Assembly (NCBI GenBank): GCA_904501925.1
Contig: CAJGCO010000014.1
Span: 1 to 44,422 of the forward strand
Direction of reading: 5' to 3'
Origin: an uncultured Alphaproteobacteria bacterium
GTDB lineage: Bacteria; Pseudomonadota; Alphaproteobacteria; RF32; CAG-239
DNA length: 44,422 nucleotides
Position numbers and translations under genes: made by a program. Below are positions 43,325 to 44,422 of this stretch, piece after piece. The notes under the pieces were generated by a model. It did no database searches. It worked only from the letters and a program-made list of their open reading frames with translations, and was not told where the DNA came from. The first letter of the stretch is position 1, and each line of letters begins with the position of its first letter.

Positions 43325-43612
43325 ATGGCAAAGATACAGATAAATGAAAATGATATACGACAGATGGTGAATGAGTCTGTTAGGAAGATATTAAAAGAAT
43401 CGTATAATGACCCTAATGTTGTTAGTTATAGTTCTAATATTAAAGAAAAGGTTAGGGAATATTTAGATGGTTTAGAAATGGCTTATGGTGATAATTTAGA
43501 AGATTGCGGTAATGAATTTTTAAAAGATATTTTTAAGAGTGGCTGGGCATTTTTTAACAGTTTATCAAGTTTTATACATGATGATGGTCAACAAGAGATA
43601 TATAAATATTAA
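43325..43612 (+). CDS. phage protein with R-E-D-R-like N-terminal motif, 95 aa
   Basis: KIQINENDIRQMVNESVRKI and LKES make an N-terminal helix (a start-type NExDIRQMVNESVRKILKE) that I recognise from many gut Bacteroidota phage proteins, where it often starts virion-related or assembly proteins. The rest is acidic and helical. Converges on the tail operon and ends at a two-way terminator. Confidence 0.8.
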   Translation: MAKIQINENDIRQMVNESVRKILKESYNDPNVVSYSSNIKEKVREYLDGLEMAYGDNLEDCGNEFLKDIFKSGWAFFNSLSSFIHDDGQQEIYKY

Positions 43613-43648
43613 AAAAGAGTAGATTAGATTTCTACTCTTTTCTTTTTT
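43613..43648. terminator. two-way intrinsic terminator
   Basis: AAAAGAGTAGA (43613-43623) pairs with TCTACTCTTTT (43631-43641), an 11-bp stem. A T-rich tail follows on the plus strand and a T6 run on the minus strand. The minus gene's TAG lies in the stem. Confidence 0.86.
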
Positions 43649-43823
43649 TATTCCCAAAGTATTGTGGGTAACATCCTTCTATAACATCGAGGCCATCTTT
43701 TCTCCACTTTGTACCTTTTGTAAGTTCATCAATCATTGCACAAAGGATTGAGCGTTCATCTTTATGGATTGCCCATGCATCGCCCACTATTGATGCTATT
43801 CTATCTCCTTTTGTTTTATTCAT
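43632..43823 (-). CDS. hypothetical protein, 63 aa
   Basis: MNKTKGDRIASIVGDAWAIH, then SILCAMIDELTKGTKWRKDG and a basic end. Helical. Last gene of the tail operon, 3 nt after the 44099 gene. No host-type promoter in this operon. Confidence 0.8.
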   Translation of the reverse strand: MNKTKGDRIASIVGDAWAIHKDERSILCAMIDELTKGTKWRKDGLDVIEGCYPQYFGNKKRKE

Positions 43824-43826
43824 ATT

Positions 43827-44099
43827 TTATTCCACATATAAATTTCCTACTATTTTTTTGCAACCGTTTGAATAAAGTGTTGTGGGTTTTGCTGATGGTA
43901 TTCCATTTTCATCTACTGAAACTGCATATATTTTTCCATGCGGGTTTGCTACCAGGGATGTGAATTCATGGATTTCATTCATGGGAGTTTTTCCATCCCC
44001 TACATAGAAACATTTTTTAGTTTTATTATATGCTATTTCCCCATCACGTAATATTTTCTCTGTGGCTTGTTCGCCTCGTCTAATTAATATTTTAGTCAT
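43827..44099 (-). CDS. tail-fibre/receptor-binding protein segment (Mtd N-terminal type), 90 aa
   Basis: KILIRRGEQATEKILRDGEI, AYNKTKKCFYVGDGKTPMNE matches the RRG...L..GE.AY......VGDG.TP motif of phage tail and tropism-determinant N-termini, where it fixes a fibre to the baseplate. The protein is short, 90 aa, so it may be a separate anchoring or tip protein. It links this end of the window to virion genes. Confidence 0.82.
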   Translation of the reverse strand: MTKILIRRGEQATEKILRDGEIAYNKTKKCFYVGDGKTPMNEIHEFTSLVANPHGKIYAVSVDENGIPSAKPTTLYSNGCKKIVGNLYVE

Positions 44100-44101
44100 A
44101 A

Positions 44102-44410
44102 TTAATCAAGATTAATATCTTCCATTCTATAGAATTTATCTGGGTTTCCATTCATAAAAGCAAATTTAACGCCTGGTATTATATAATTTTCTCCCCAGAA
44201 TATTTTTAAGACGGATGTCATTATTTTATTATTTCTTTTAATGAATATCGCATCTTTGCCAACACCTGTTGTTGGTTTTTTATAAGGCATTAATCCCATG
44301 ACTGATGTTACGATTGTCAGTGATTTATCTTTTTCTATTTGTTCCACGTAATCTTTATACGCAGTTCTTAAATTTTCTTCTGTATTATCTATCCAATCTA
44401 TGTTAAGCAT
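44102..44410 (-). CDS. hypothetical protein, probably virion-associated, 102 aa
   Basis: Helix LRTAYKDYVEQIEKDKSLTI then TTGVGKDAIFIKRNNKIMTS and strands (KIFWGENYIIPGVKFAFMNG). Stops 2 nt before the tail-protein gene, so the pair are operonic. The role is inferred from the neighbour only. Confidence 0.78.
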   Translation of the reverse strand: MLNIDWIDNTEENLRTAYKDYVEQIEKDKSLTIVTSVMGLMPYKKPTTGVGKDAIFIKRNNKIMTSVLKIFWGENYIIPGVKFAFMNGNPDKFYRMEDINLD

Positions 44411-44422
44411 ATTTTTCTATCC

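Overview
The window looks like part of a large double-stranded DNA phage (or phage-derived element) of the Bacteroidota. The DNA is very AT-rich and gene-dense. Almost every minus-strand transcript starts at a copy of the Bacteroides primary-sigma promoter: -33 TTTG, a spacer of about 20 nt, and -7 TAnnTTTG. Leaders lack Shine-Dalgarno sequences and are A-rich, usually ending AATTAAAA or TTAAGAC just before ATG. Phage traits are a sigma factor, a CCA-adding enzyme with tRNA genes, two HNH endonucleases, a T7 gp1.7-like (DUF3310) protein, a Tad2 (DUF2829) anti-Thoeris candidate and an Mtd-like tail protein. TAG is a real stop here (for example at 5713, 28470 and 31816), so this is not a TAG-recoded phage.

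Layout. (a) 1-4380, plus strand: a compact operon with a tRNA nucleotidyltransferase, a PD-(D/E)XK-like nuclease candidate and small unknown proteins, closed by a terminator. (b) 4381-8830: an AT-rich gap, then minus-strand genes for a small membrane protein, the DUF3310 protein, a lipoprotein, a sigma-70 factor and two micro-proteins. Two of these transcripts share a 35-nt leader element with compensatory changes. (c) 8.2-12.8 kb: RNA genes and mobile endonucleases. There are normal tRNA-Ile(UAU) and tRNA-Arg(CCU) genes, a tRNA with what appears to be a group I intron, three or four tRNA-like genes with abnormal anticodon domains, two HNH genes and the Tad2 gene. (d) 12.9-42.8 kb: about 75 very small, mostly acidic proteins, all on the minus strand, in 1- to 4-gene operons, each with its own host-type promoter and often an insulating terminator. 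A tRNA-Lys/tRNA-Glu operon interrupts it near 22.4 kb. I read it as an early, host-takeover or anti-defence island. (e) 42.55-43.32 kb: a non-coding strand-switch region with tandem promoters, a GC-rich structured stretch and direct repeats. (f) 43.3-44.4 kb: one plus-strand gene converging on a minus-strand tail-protein operon that has no host-type promoter and may be late.

How it may work together (inference): host RNA polymerase reads the island early. The phage sigma factor could then redirect polymerase to genes without host-type promoters. The CCA enzyme would finish the phage tRNAs, most of which do not encode CCA. A palindrome, GTACGCANNTGCGTAC, occurs 12 times in transcript ends, intercistronic gaps and leaders, and abuts two of the odd tRNA-like genes. 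It is the strongest unexplained signal in the window. Most island proteins cannot be given a function from sequence alone.
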